From Cyclaneusma minus (Eukaryota > Ascomycota > Leotiomycetes > Marthamycetales > Marthamycetaceae), in the NCBI GenBank assembly GCA_037179335.1, contig JAKZHN010000003.1, positions 992,001 to 1,056,000 on the forward strand: a stretch of DNA of 64,000 bases, given 5' to 3'. Position 1 is the stretch's first letter. Each line of letters opens with the position of its first letter. Below the pieces are notes generated by a model. It ran no database searches, was not told the origin of the DNA, and worked only from the letters and a program-made list of their open reading frames with translations. Both the position numbers and the translations under genes were made by a program. Shown here in pieces: positions 11,691 to 22,745 of this stretch.

Positions 11691-12672
11691 ATGGCCGACC
11701 AAGCCCTTGTCAAGGTTGACCTCTCGTCGTTGACCAAGCTGGCTTCTGGCAAAGTTCGGGATCTCTTCGAAATAGACTCCAACACTCTTCTCTTCGTCGC
11801 CTCCGACCGCATCTCAGCCTACGATGTGATCATGGAAAACGTGCGCAGAATGATTTCTCCCAGCCTCCGAACTCTACTCACAGTTTTCCCAGGGCGTCCC
11901 TGAAAAGGGCTCCATCCTCACTCGCCTCTCCACCCACTGGTTCAAAGTCCTCCCCTCGCTCATCCCCGATCTCCGCACCCATTTCCTCAGCACCTCCATC
12001 CCCTTCTCAGTTTCCTCCAATGAAGCCACCGTGCTCCAAAACCGCAGTATGCAAGTCCGCAAGCTCAAGATCTTCCCAATCGAAGCCATCGTCCGCGGCT
12101 ACATCACCGGTTCCGCTTGGAAAGAATACCAGCGGACGGGTACGGTTCATGGACTCCCAATCGCCCCCGGTCTCCAAGAATGCCAAGCTTTCCCCGACGG
12201 ACCACTCTACACTCCCTCCACAAAAGCCGAAGCTGGTCAGAACGACGAGAACATCCATCCCGATGACGCTGCCAAGATTGTGGGCGAGAAATATGCGCCG
12301 AGGATTGCGGAGCTGTCTGTCAAGCTCTATGTTGCTGCCAGAGACTATGCGCTCGAGAGAGGCATCATCATTGCGGATACAAAGTTTGAGTTTGGCTTGG
12401 ACGAGGAGACGGACGAGGTTGTGCTGGTGGATGAGGTGCTCACGCCTGATTCATCGAGATTCTGGCCAAAGGATAAGTATCAGATTGGAAGGGATCAGGA
12501 CAGCTTTGACAAGCAGTACTTGCGCAATTGGCTGGTGGCGAACAATCTCAAGGGGAAGCAAGGCACGAAGATGCCAGAGGACGTTGTGCAAGGGACGAAG
12601 GCCAAGTACATTGAGGCTTTTGAGCTGTTGACTGGCGAGAAATGGGAGGGTGCGGCGACGGCTTCTACTTGA
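11691..12672 (+). CDS. ADE1: SAICAR synthetase (phosphoribosylaminoimidazole-succinocarboxamide synthase)
   Basis: Ade1 joins aspartate to CAIR with ATP to make SAICAR in purine synthesis; it is cytosolic. Two exons (11691-11840 and 11893-12672) give 309 residues, the normal length for the fungal enzyme. Visible motifs include the N-terminal GKVRDLFEID (substrate and ATP site), VASDRISAYDVIM, the signature IEAIVRGYITGSAWKEY, and LVDEVLTPDSSRFW. The intron is 52 nt if the acceptor at 11892 is used, giving GVPEKGSILT. A second AG nine bases upstream would add three residues (Phe-Ser-Gln) but leaves an intron of only 43 nt. The gene is divergent from the UBX gene. Confidence 0.96.
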
Positions 12673-13506
12673 GTGTCTTATGGCAAGGAAATAAACAAAT
12701 ACGGTGGGACTATTGAAAAGCGTGCCATATACCCTCGGCGTCTCGTTAGATGGGACTGGACTTGAAAGCAACGCAAATCGAATTGGTCGTTTTAATCTCG
12801 GACAATAGAATATACCAGAAAAACAAAGTGCTTTGATCAGAAACATGCACAAACATTGATAACCGATACAATAGGATGGGGAAGATTTCTGTAAGAGAGC
12901 TAGCTGATGATATGAACGGGTGGATACCTAGTCAACTTGGGCGGGCAAGATTTAGCACTTTAATCGTCCTCGATTATTTAGATTGTTTGATTATCTGGGC
13001 TATTCCCCGCCAAACCTGTGATCTTCGCAATAACTTGGGGTATTCGCAATGAACTCGGGGACTGCAAGCCGGACACACCTTGCATCTTCGACTGCTTGGT
13101 TGAAAATGTCACTTCGGTCTTTAATAACTCATTATCGCCGAATTAGGGGACGTGAGTGGATAGGGCTTCGGCCAACGCTCTCCCTGGGGTCCTTGACGAG
13201 AAGAATGACCCTCAAGTCAGCCGCTAACAAGCTTTACGCATGTACCAACGCTATCGGATGTGCAGACCCAGATACCTACCTACTCAGCGACCGAGTTTTT
13301 CGTTGAGCAGGTCTGCAGGGTAGACAAGCCGTGATGACTGGTCTACTCATGCCCCAACTTAGCCGGAGCAAATTGGATGAGGCGCTCCGAGTCTGGAATC
13401 AGAAGGAGATTCAAAGGGCGCCCCCAAGTTTCCGAGAACAATTCTTAGAAAAGGTAGTCCCCGGGTCGTGCTGGAAGATTCATAGGATAGGGGTCGAGGG
13501 AGCACC
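12673..13506. other. Convergent 3' region ADE1 / LRP1
   Basis: The 834 bp between the two gene ends hold no supportable gene. The middle carries a degenerate 19-bp repeat array (12970-13064). Confidence 0.4.
12970..13064 (+). repeat. Degenerate ~19-bp AT-rich tandem repeat
   Basis: Units include TCGATTATTTAGATTGTTT, GATTATCTGGGCTATTCCCC, GCAATAACTTGGGGTATTC (13027-13045) and GCAATGAACTCGGGGACTG (13046-13064). The last two abut with an exact 19-bp step. The array belongs to the same dispersed family as 26744-26818 and 19981-20103. Confidence 0.55.
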
Positions 13507-14237
13507 TCAACCCTCTTCCTCGGCATTTCTCGACTTCTTGGACTTCTTGGACTTCTTCTTCTTCGACTTGTCCTTCTTCTTCTTCTTCTGCACATCATCT
13601 CCGGTCTTAGTCTTGGCTACTTTGGCCGGCGGCTCAGCACTCTGCGACTCATCCGAATTACCGTCGGACTCGGGCTCGACAGCGCCCTCGGCCTTCCGCT
13701 TCTTGGACGACTCCTCGAATTTGATATGCGTTCTGGCCTTCTCCTTCGCTTCTCGCTCGGCACGTTCGAGATCGTACTTGTCGTTACCGCTCTATCTCAA
13801 CATCAGATTGTGTGCCCGGTACAGGTTTGAAAATCTTACCAATCCATGCTTGATAAAACGGGCAGCAGCGCCCTTATCCAGTGTAAGGGTTCTCTCGGGC
13901 GGGTTCTCGGCGGTCTTGATTTTGGCAAAGTATTGCTTCACGCGGGTCAATTCGCGGTAGACGGGGTGCTCTAAAGCCTTGACTCCGTTCAGACGCAAGT
14001 AGGCTGTGAAATAATAGTGAGTTCAGGTCTGGTGACGAGGACAATATGCCACATACAGAAGAGCATAGACTCGATAGCGTAAGTCACCAACACGTAAAGT
14101 TTGGCCTTGTCGAGAAGAGGTAGAGTTTCAGTGGTGGCAGCAATGGCCCTGTTCAGAAGAGGTTCCAGGGCTTCTTCCAGGTCGTCGATCTCGTCGTCAA
14201 GCTGCTCCAGACGCTCAAGGAGCTGGGTTCCGTCCAT
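13507..14237 (-). CDS. LRP1: Exosome cofactor Lrp1/Rrp47 (C1D family)
   Basis: Lrp1/Rrp47 binds Rrp6 and structured RNA and helps the nuclear exosome process rRNA and snoRNA. Three exons (14237-14057, 14003-13840, 13791-13507; introns 53 and 48 nt) give 209 residues. The Sas10/C1D domain fills residues 1-120: LDDEIDDLEEALEPLL, AKLYVLVTYAIESMLFSYLR (made by the first splice), HPVYRELTRVKQYFAKIK and ARFIKHGL. The C-terminus is a strongly basic Lys/Ser tail typical of Rrp47 RNA binding. Both splice sites restore family sequence. Confidence 0.93.
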
Positions 14238-15124
14238 GGTTGCGAATTTGCGGAGAAAGGACCTTTAACCTTCACACGCAATTGAAGTCTGATTTACTGA
14301 AGAAAGGTTGTTGCACGCATGAGCTTTCGACGAATCAAAGTTCATGCAATGCAGGCTCGGCGAAATGTTCAACCGGCGCAAAGGTCAGCCTCGTGTGAAG
14401 TTGAAAGGTGAAATTGAGCTGCACCTTCACACTTTGAATTTCTAGGAATTGTGTTCGATTTAATGTCGAAGTAATTTGACAAAACGACGAAACCCTAATT
14501 ACTAGAAATATCAATTGTAATCACAAATCAGTAAACGCATTGAGAGCGATGCAGGTTCCTGGAGTACGAGTACGAGACGTGCAGCCTTCTCCTAGCAGGG
14601 ATCGGCGCGTCGAATCTTGAGCCTGCTAGATTATTTTTCGAGATCCTCCTTCGCACCAGCGAGACTCTTGACAGTCTTGCACCCCGATGTCCACCCAGTG
14701 AGCTCAATTGCACTCGCCACTCGAAGCCCCTTTCTCCTCCACTTCTCCTCCACCATATCTCTCCTCTTCTGCCGCGTCGAGCATTTTCAGCGTGCTGCTC
14801 TAGTCTTCCAAGCTCCATCGTCTCGTCTCTCTCTCGCGCTCTGCGAACTGCAACACTCTTGACCTGGACCGCTGCATTCGCCTTCCACTCCGGCGCATGT
14901 CGAAAGCTTGAATCGGTACATACGGTACCAAGAGACTACGAGTCTGCAATGAGAGAATTTGCCTGACCCCCCCAGCGCTGCTCATCCTGTCTATTTCAAT
15001 CTGCGGTCGGCCGCTATCCCGGGTGTTTGCGCGAATACCTCACAGACACCCAGTATGGAGGTTCGATAGCATCGACGACGGCCGGGTGGCCAACTTGCGA
15101 TTCAGCCTGAGAGGAGCTGCGGAT
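14238..15124. promoter_or_regulatory. Divergent intergenic region LRP1 / ketopantoate-reductase-like gene
   Basis: This 887-bp stretch separates two divergent genes. It carries one or two repeat units at 14495-14532 and a pyrimidine-rich leader before 15125. No coding sequence is supported. Confidence 0.4.
14495..14532 (+). repeat. One or two units of the dispersed ~19-bp repeat
   Basis: CTAATTACTAGAAATATCA (14495-14513) closely matches CTAGTAATTGGAAATATCG of the array near 26.8 kb. The next 19 bases are a weaker copy. Confidence 0.45.
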
Positions 15125-16714
15125 ATGTTTCATACACGTTCTGCTGCTGCTCAGCTTGCAGACAATCGCAATCATCGAGAAGTGCCGCCTGCAGCTTCTT
15201 CGCCCTCCCCAGAACCACAGCAACCAATACCTTGGGACCTTTTTGCCGCAGATTCGGCGGATGGAGATACCTCGCGTAAAAAACGTTCGGCGCGGGGACA
15301 AGATCTCGCAAAAAGCCTTGAAGTCGAAAACCACGAACGGAAATTGCTCTCCTTGCAAGGTGAAGTGGATAGAAGGGAAAGCAGACTCTCACCGGAGACA
15401 ATTGGAGAAGCACCGGCTACAGAAACATTCTCTGAGCCTAGATTAGAAAGTCCCCCGCGAGAAATCTCTGAAGCAGAAGCCGCAGCAAGCAAGGCGACCG
15501 ATCCGCATAGGATACATATACTCGGAACAAATGCCACGGCAAAGTTCTTCGCCCACTCCCTGGCCTGTATCACCGACCGCCCGCCAATCACGCTTTTATT
15601 ACACACGCAAGACCTCGAGGATCGGTGGCGTCGGGAAGGGGAAGTCATCGATGTTATCCAGAAGGGAGAGTCTGCAGTCCGGGGTGGCTTCGATACGGAA
15701 CGGACCAATCCTCTGCCTTTCGACAATCGAGACAAAACAGGGCTCCATACGACTCTTAGACCTGTTCCTCTCCCACAATTCTCCGAGCCCATGATACACA
15801 ATCTCATAGTGACTACAAAAGCTGATGCGACAGTGTCCGCCTTGTCCTCGCTCAAACACCGCCTCGGCCGGAGCTCTACTATCTGCTTCATCCAAGATGC
15901 GATGGGTGTCATCGACGCCGTCAATACCTATGTTTTCCGAAGTCCCTCAATGCGGCCAAACTACATCCAAGCTGTATCAACACATGCATTGTATGAAGAT
16001 GAGAGAGAATTCACCGTCTTGGATGCAGGCTACGGACAGTGCTACGCATCTTTGATGGAAAGGTCGGAACGAAGCTATATCATGGCCAACGATGAAGAGC
16101 GAAGCTATTACGTCCCAAGCGATCTCGGGGTTGACGCGTCCTCAGTTTTCAAGATAGAGAGGAACTCCTGGCCACTAGCTGCGAGATATCTTATGCGCAC
16201 GCTTGCTCGGACCCCTATTCTGAATATCACTGCAATATCGAACGAGGAAATGCTGCTACGTCAAGCGGAAAGACTAGCAGTCGACGCCGTCCTGGGACCT
16301 TTGTCCGTAATGTTTGACACGCCGAACTCAGGGCTCATGTCCAACTTCTATGTCACCAAGACCATGCGACAGCTTCTCACCGAGACATGTACCGTGCTCA
16401 GAGCTCTCCCCGAGCTCAGCAGGGCTGTGGATGTCGAGTGGGTGCTTGAGCCGAAGAGGTTGGAGAACATCCTACTGGGAATCCTGAGGCGCACCGGCGA
16501 CAACCTCTCTAAAATGTTGCTCGATGTCAGGTCAGGGCAGAGGACGGAGATTCGCTATCTCAATGGCTATATCGTGCGGCGGGCGACAGAGATGAATATG
16601 GAGGCTCCTCACAACAGTATGGCGATGAACATCGTCCAGGCCAAGAGGAAGATGGTGAAGCTGACGCAGGACTCGTATATCCCGTTTGATGGAGGCCGGC
16701 GAGAAGAGGACTGA
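15125..16714 (+). CDS. Ketopantoate reductase-fold protein (ApbA/PanE family)
   Basis: The protein has 529 residues in one exon. After about 120 disordered residues it shows a Rossmann-type start (HRIHILGTNATAKFFAHSLA), a central segment PMIHNLIVTTKADATVSALS, and the helical C-terminal domain ending in RTEIRYLNGYIVRRATEMNM, which matches the ApbA C-terminal signature. The family reduces ketopantoate with NADPH, but yeast Cbs2, a mitochondrial translational activator for cytochrome b, has the same fold. The nucleotide loop here lacks the full GxGxxG pattern, so a catalytic role is not certain. I took the first true ATG (15125). The frame is open upstream but offers only a GTG, unless an upstream exon exists. 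Confidence 0.75.
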   Translation: MFHTRSAAAQLADNRNHREVPPAASSPSPEPQQPIPWDLFAADSADGDTSRKKRSARGQDLAKSLEVENHERKLLSLQGEVDRRESRLSPETIGEAPATETFSEPRLESPPREISEAEAAASKATDPHRIHILGTNATAKFFAHSLACITDRPPITLLLHTQDLEDRWRREGEVIDVIQKGESAVRGGFDTERTNPLPFDNRDKTGLHTTLRPVPLPQFSEPMIHNLIVTTKADATVSALSSLKHRLGRSSTICFIQDAMGVIDAVNTYVFRSPSMRPNYIQAVSTHALYEDEREFTVLDAGYGQCYASLMERSERSYIMANDEERSYYVPSDLGVDASSVFKIERNSWPLAARYLMRTLARTPILNITAISNEEMLLRQAERLAVDAVLGPLSVMFDTPNSGLMSNFYVTKTMRQLLTETCTVLRALPELSRAVDVEWVLEPKRLENILLGILRRTGDNLSKMLLDVRSGQRTEIRYLNGYIVRRATEMNMEAPHNSMAMNIVQAKRKMVKLTQDSYIPFDGGRREED

Positions 16715-17067
16715 GGCGGGTTTGTAAGATAATCGTCCAGAAAGCTGTACCCCTTTGTCTATAGATATTAGCGGGATACCTATGTAATACGTTCAACGAG
16801 AAGAATGGAAAACTCCCCTAAACAAGCATGTCGATATGGTTGATGATATTCAACCCCATTTTGCGTGGATTGTGCATATTGAATTCGAGTGGCCTGATGA
16901 GATACATGTAGAAGAGGCAGCTTCCAGAATGTCGGTTGTCTTCTTGAAGTGGTTATACGCGACATCCTCGATCTGCCCCTCCAAGATTTCTCAAGCCAAC
17001 CCCGCAATATCTCATCTCCAAGTCCAGCACCAAAGTCGATTCGTGAATTAGCAAATCTGCGGGCACT
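16715..17067. other. Tandem intergenic region
   Basis: The 353 bp between two plus-strand genes hold the terminator of the first and the promoter of the PDCD5 gene. I see no repeat or extra gene. Confidence 0.4.
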
Positions 17068-17603
17068 ATGGCAGACGCTGATCTCGACCAGGTAGCTACT
17101 TCACATAGTCGCTGACTTGAAATCATTCTGACGATACTCTCACAGATTCGCAAAGCGCGCCTCGAGCAGCTCAAGGCGCAACAAGGCAGCGGACCCAGCG
17201 CCGGCAGCTCATCCGGTGGCGGCGATGACAGACAGTGCGTAGCTCTGCTTTTGACCCGAACTTGACGAATTATTGTTCTGCAAGACCGTACAGCGCAAAT
17301 TAACTGACTTCCCACGCCAGAGCACAAGAAGCCGAAGCCCGCCAATCAATCCTCAACCAGATCCTCCAGCCCGAAGCCGCCGACCGCCTGGGCCGAATAC
17401 GCATGGTGAAAGAATCGCGCGCCGTCGATATCGAGAACCGTTTGATCATGTTGGCAAGGTCCGGACAGCTGAGACAGAAGGTTACGGAGGAGCAGTTGAA
17501 GGAGTTGCTGAATGCAGTGGCCGAGACGAAGGAGGAAGAGAAGATTGTGGTTACGAGGAGGAAGGGTGGATGGGACGACGACGACGACTTGCTGGATTTG
17601 TGA
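17068..17603 (+). CDS. PDCD5/TFAR19-like DNA-binding protein
   Basis: The PDCD5 family is a small, conserved helical protein of eukaryotes and archaea (yeast YMR074C). Three exons (17068-17091, 17146-17234, 17321-17603; introns 54 and 86 nt) give 131 residues. The start MADADLDQIRKARLEQLKAQ is split after only eight codons, then a Gly/Ser linker leads to the core: QSILNQILQPEAADRLGRI, MVKESRAVDIENRLIMLARS and VTEEQLKELLNAV. The acidic WDDDDDLLDL C-terminus is normal for the family. The gene converges with COQ4 with only 145 bp between the stop codons. Confidence 0.94.
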
Positions 17604-17748
17604 TGCTTTGAAAAAATACGGAGGGGAAAGAAGGGGAAAGCGCTGCATTCAGACAATCAGGGGTAGAGGAGTTCTGGGTCGCATTGATACGGCTATGATC
17701 CCATTCCTGGATCTTCGAATATTACAAGCATGGGTTCTCATTCATGGC

Positions 17749-18668
17749 CTATGGGAAGCTAGTAGCTTCCTTTGCTGGACTCTCGTTTGCTTTCCTCTCC
17801 GCCCTCTCCCTCCTCCTGATATCCCTCAAATCCTCTGGCTTCTCGATGCCTAACTCCCTCCTCAAATCCTCCGCATCCCTCTCCAACTGCTCCTCCCAGT
17901 AAACATTGATCACCTCCTTGGAATTAACCCCGTTCTTTATGGCCCACGGCAAATAAGTGCTAAAGAACCTCTTTCTCTCTGCAGGTTTGAGTGTCACCAC
18001 GGCAGCCATGCTCAGGCCCGTCATCGGCAACAAGGTATTGGCAAACTCGAATGCTTTGAGCGCAACCTCGCCTTCTCGCACAACCGGCAGGCCCGTAATG
18101 GCGTGGTAGAAATCGTGGCATTCGCGGTACCGCTGCATCACATAGGCGCACTCCTCGTCGTCTATGTAGCGCACCTGCTCCCGCGTATCGGGGGTGACGC
18201 CTTCGCGGTCGAGCCAGTCTACATAGGCGCGCCCGACAGCGGTTGGTGGGAGCTGGCGCAAATATTCAACACTCATGGTCTTGGAGGTGATGCGCGGACG
18301 GTCGCGCAATATGCGCCGGCCGGTGGCATCGGAGAGCATTGCATCGCGGAGGCGGTAAATGAAGTAGGGAGTCGCGGTTGCTTCGCCCAGCGAGGCGATG
18401 AGATCTTGAATTTATGAGCTAGGGTTCCATCGTATAATTGGTTCTAAGAGGGCTCACCGCCACGTCGAGGGTCTATGAGGGAGAATATGGCAGAGCCAAC
18501 GGCGAGTCCAGCTCGCTCAATGGTTGTTAATGGGACATGACCGGGGTAGTTTGGGGGAGGGCGGTTTAAGACAGAGAAATGCCGAGTTTGAAGGGAGATG
18601 GAGCTTGCGAACAGCAGTTCCTTTGGCAGAGCTGTACGAGTCACAGCTTGACGAAGATTGAGTGCCAT
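17749..18668 (-). CDS. COQ4: Coenzyme Q biosynthesis protein COQ4
   Basis: Coq4 is a mitochondrial matrix-side protein needed for the CoQ synthesis complex and recently tied to C1 decarboxylation and hydroxylation. Two exons (18668-18458 and 18404-17749; 53-nt intron) give 288 residues. An Arg-rich presequence covers about 30 residues. The body has HVPLTTIERAGLAVGSAI, RRGDLIASLGEATATPYFIY across the splice, and the metal-binding HDxxH motif (H167, D168, H171) followed by acidic E181. The C-terminal charged helix is usual. It is convergent with the PDCD5 gene and divergent from the SET gene. Confidence 0.95.
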
Positions 18669-19272
18669 GCTGGCGAGAAGCTGTGGCGAGTGTGAGTCGT
18701 GGGTTGGAAAAGTTCAAGCTGTGGTCTGATATGATCGAGCTCGATTATCAGTCGATAGCGAGGTACATCGGCGGACTTTGCATAAAAATGCATAAGGATC
18801 GGCTCACGCCCCCGGCTTTTACATCTCACACGATGCGCGAAAGCTTAACGAAACATTCTCGACACCACTCCAGCAGTCGCCTGTCAGGACAATCCCAAAT
18901 GACAAGACCATCAGAGTAGTAGTCGAATAAAACACGCAACCCTGATTTAGGTGGGCTTGCAATCCACGACAGGAAGTTTCAAGGTCCTGAGCAACCGTGG
19001 AGCTCCTGACTTGAGTTGCCAGGGACAGTTTCCAAAATGCTCGGCTTCCCGGATTGCCGTCAGATAAATACCAGGTAGCTAACAATCCTTAACTGCAGTG
19101 CAGCATTTGGACGAGCCTCGAATGAGTGAGACGTCCCTGATTTCAGTCAAGGACACAGCAAGGTGGAACACGTGATGGCAGCAAAATGAAAACTTGATTC
19201 TGCTGAGTTTTTATTCTCATTCCCGCAGCCACCATTTCCGACTTTGAAACGATCCGCTCGTCCCGGAAAGCC
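18669..19272. promoter_or_regulatory. Divergent intergenic region COQ4 / SET gene
   Basis: This 604-bp stretch holds two promoters. No further gene, RNA or repeat is seen. Confidence 0.4.
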
Positions 19273-20774
19273 ATGGACGCCCACGATCGCTTCACGAAAT
19301 GGGCCGTCAGCCAAGGAGTTGAGATTCACGGCGTGGCTGCTCATACATTTCCCGGAAGCGGCGTCGGTATTATAGCAGAACAAGACACTAGAGTAAGCAA
19401 TCGCCTTCCACACAAAAGACCAAACAACTAAAAAATCCTCTAGAAAGGCGACGTGCTATTGTCTGTTCCTCATTCCGCCCTTCGGACCGCCTACACTGTC
19501 CCTACCGCCATCTCGCAACCGCTCGGGGGTATTACAGTCCACGGCCTCCTAGCAGCCGAGCTCTCCCTCGATACCGCCCCTGCTCGCTCAGCCTGGCGAG
19601 CCGTGCTCCCTTCCCGTTCAGACTTCGAACAGAGCGTTCCGTTACTCTGGGATCCTGCATTACAGTCGCTCCTCCCCTTCGCCGCAAAAGAGCTCCTTTC
19701 TCACCAGCAGGAGAAACTAGCCTCTGACTGGGGCCTCGTATCCAAAGCTTTCCCCGATCTTTCACACGAGGACTACCTCTACAACTGGCTCCTTGTGAAT
19801 ACCCGTACCTTTTATTACGTCAAGCCTGGCGTCCGCAAAAAGCCTGCCAACCATGACGATCGCATGTGCCTCCAGCCCTTTGCTGACTATTTTAACCAGT
19901 AAGTTTGACAATCACTCCAGAGCTTTTGTCCCCTCGAAACCCCTCGTCGCCCAGTCATTTCCCGGCACACTTCTTACTTACCTGATTGCTTGATTTTCTC
20001 CCGATTATCTGGATTGCTCCCGATTACCTGGATTTCTTTTGATTACTTGGACTTCTCCGAACACTTGGATTTCTCTGGATCACTCTGGATCACTTTGATT
20101 TCTCTTATGATTCAATCGAATGGATTGTGTCCAGTTTTTGGGATTGCCCCCGATTTCTCCAATTTTCTATATAATCTATCTAGGTACCTAGCTTCAACAT
20201 CCTTGCTAATCCATCCCACAGTTCCGACACCGGCTGCTTCGTCGAGTTCAGCGCCCAAGGCTTCACCGTAAAAACCGACCGCAGTTACAAGCGCGGAGAA
20301 GAAATCTACATCTCCTACGGAAACCACAGCAACGATTTCCTACTTGCCGAATATGGCTTTATCCTCAAGACCAACATGTGGGATCAGATACGTCTAGATG
20401 ATCTGCTATCATCGAGGCTAGACGAGAAACCAAAAGCACAGCTGAAAGAAGCTGGGTTTCTGGGAAAGTATTACTTGGACAAGGAGGGACCATGTTATCG
20501 CTCGAAGGTGGCGATGAGGAGCATGATTATGCCGGTGAACGCGTGGAGGAGGTTTGTTGACGCGGGAAATGACGGAGGTGAGGTGTATCAGGTCAAGGAG
20601 GACGAGCTTTGGCTTGAGATGTTGAGGCAATTCGAGGATGGGATTGGAGACGTGGAGAGGGAGATTGATGATTGCAAGAAGGGGTTGGAAGTGCAGCGGA
20701 ATTTGTTGAGAAGAAGATGGAGACAGATTAGAGCATTAATTCAGGACGAGAAAGCGCGTCTGAATAAAGAATGA
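19273..20774 (+). CDS. SET-domain protein lysine methyltransferase (Rkm/SETD6 class)
   Basis: Members of this Rubisco-LSMT-like class methylate lysines on non-histone targets such as ribosomal proteins. Three exons (19273-19392, 19444-19898, 20222-20774) give 375 residues. The SET parts are GVGIIAEQDTRKGDVLLSVP at about 30-50, a long iSET insert, and FADYFNHSDTGCFVEF, whose NHS (191-193) is created at the second splice. GEEIYISYGNHSNDFLLAEY completes the cofactor and substrate pocket. The C-terminal helical part is the substrate-binding domain. The second intron is 323 nt, far longer than any other here, because it contains a 19-bp repeat array. Rkm1 to Rkm4 cannot be told apart. Confidence 0.9.
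19981..20103 (+). repeat. 19-bp tandem repeat inside an intron
   Basis: Successive units are CCTGATTGCTTGATTTTCT (19981-19999), CCCGATTATCTGGATTGCT (20000-20018), CCCGATTACCTGGATTTCT (20019-20037), TTTGATTACTTGGACTTCT (20038-20056) and an 18-bp CCGAACACTTGGATTTCT (20057-20074). More decayed copies reach about 20103. The step is exactly 19 bp for four units. The array lies in the 323-nt second intron of the SET gene. Confidence 0.85.
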
Positions 20775-21444
20775 CAGCATTTCAATTGGGAAAATGACAA
20801 TGGAACTGAGCTGCATTCGAAATGTCGTGCCTGACGAAATCGGAAGTCGTGATCAAAATGCAGCTTCTACGCCTATTTCCTTTCCTTTTCTCATCTTTGG
20901 TCTGGGGTGGCGTGGAACAGACTTTTTGGTGATTTCACGCCCGCAACACGCTGAATCGGCCGTTTACTTGCGTGCCACCAGCCATCCGCACGGATCTACG
21001 CTGCCACAATGCTATCCTGATGGCGGACACTTCAAGTGACAAGGAAAAGCCACGCAGCACGCTACTTTGTCAATTCACGAATGAACTGTCACAGCGATGA
21101 TTTGTGTGACGCCTATAATAGGGCCCACTTAGTGATTACTTTCACTAGCCTAAAAAAAAATATACAAGCTCTATTGCTCATTCCTTCATTTTATTTGGCA
21201 ATTATAATTCTTCTCTGTTTGATGCCTCAAACCCAAACCTACCTATGGAACGCCGTCGTACGGTGAAGAGATATTGATTTCGGCAGGGAAGGGACGTGTC
21301 GAGAGTCAGGGTCTGATCTGGGAGGGAGCAAACTGCGAGACGGTATAACACCCCCTTGTCCCGACCCCCAATGTACTCAAACAAGCCATGATCTTTGTCG
21401 CAGGTGCCCCGATTGCCCGAACTTTTCGAGTTCAATCATCAAAC
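20775..21444. other. Convergent 3' region SET gene / RRM gene
   Basis: This 670-bp stretch is partly AT-rich. It contains only short ORFs without features. Confidence 0.4.
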
Positions 21445-22745
21445 TCACGAACTGTCAGGACGCGCTCTCTTGGTGCCGTGAGGATTCTGCCAGTCGCCGC
21501 CACCTGCGCCCTGGTTCTGTTGGAAGAAGGCTGGATTGAAATGAGGTTGCATGCCCTGAAATCCACCACCTGCTTTTCGGTCAGCATATCGATGATCGAT
21601 GTCCTTTTGTCAGAATGGAAGCCAAGATGAAAGACATGACTAACCTGGCATACCACCCATTTGCGGCATGTTCATACCCATACCTCCCATACCTCCATTC
21701 ATGCCCATGCCACCCATCGGCATCCCGTTCATCATGCCCATGCCCCCTCTGCCGCCCCTCATGCCGCCTCCCCGCATATTGCCCATCATGCCACCCCTTG
21801 GGAAACCACCAAAGTTGCCTCCCATCTGACCCGGAAATCCACCACCCATGGAGGGCTGGAAGCCCATGTTCATTGGCGGTCCAGAGTAGTTGCGGTTGAA
21901 CCCACCGGCGTTCATGTTGCCGCGAGAGGCATTATAGCCAGGTGTGCGTCCGGGGAAGTTCCTGCCCCCGCCGTAGTTACCTCCCGAGTTCCGATTACTG
22001 TCGTTATAGCCTCCAGAGCTCTTTGAGTAGCTCGAGCTTTCTTTGCCGCGTGGTGGAGCATCCTTGGGGAGCGTGCGGAAGGGATTGACGTTGGGGTTAG
22101 AGTATGTGATGGTGTGCTTCTTGGCTTGTTGTTGACCCTCGCTGAAGGCGTCAATCTTGTGCTTAGCAGCTGTAGCGGCTTGTTGTGAGGTGAACTCGAC
22201 GTAAGCTTGTCTACAGGCATGTTGTTAGGAAGCTGTGTGGAGTACAGGGGCATGAGATCAACTCACCCTTTACTCTTGCCGTTGACCTTGTGTTCGCTGA
22301 ACGTGATGTCCTTTAGCTCATCTTCGCACTGGGCTTGGTTCACCCAGCCCCGAATATCATCGTCAGTATTCCACCAGTGCAGATCCGAGATCAGCAGGGC
22401 AGTAGTGGCACCAGGGTCAATCGGTCTGTCATCGGAACCCTCCTTGCGCTTTAGGCCCTGCTGTTGAGGCGCTTGCTTGGGGATACTGAGGGCGTCTTGA
22501 CCAGATTCATCGGTGCTCTTGATCTGTTGTTGTGCACTCGCGGTGCTTTGACCGTCGTTGGAGACCTTGATATCAACATAGTCGTCGTCCTCCTCGACTT
22601 TCTGGCCAGCGGGCTCGGCAGCCTGCTCATTGCTCTCTGCATTATTCTCAATCTTCACATCGCCATCAGCGTCCTTCTTCTCCGGGGCTGCATCCTCGGC
22701 AGCGACATCGCCGTAGATATCGATGTCGAAGTCTTCATCAGACAT
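21445..22745 (-). CDS. RRM protein resembling CFIm68/CPSF6
   Basis: Three exons (22745-22267, 22210-21645, 21569-21445; introns 56 and 75 nt) encode 389 residues. An acidic N-terminus (SDEDFDIDIYGD) precedes one RRM at about 115-195: ALLISDLHWWNTDDDIRGWV (RNP2 region) and KVNGKSKGQAYVEF (RNP1, spanning the first splice). This RRM is of the type in CPSF6/CPSF7, the large subunit of mRNA 3'-end cleavage factor I. The C-terminal half is Gly/Asn/Arg-rich and then Met/Gly-rich, with an RGG-like stretch, and ends in HFNPAFFQQNQ plus a basic tail. A nuclear RNA-processing role is inferred from the RRM type. Confidence 0.82.

Noticed and set aside
15023..15124. N-terminal extension of the ketopantoate-reductase-like protein
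   Set aside because: The open frame begins with GTG, not ATG, and I saw no clear upstream exon; the first ATG is at 15125.
21640..22026. Plus-strand ORFs rich in His/Pro/Ser
   Set aside because: They are antisense to the Gly/Met/Asn-rich C-terminus of the RRM protein.
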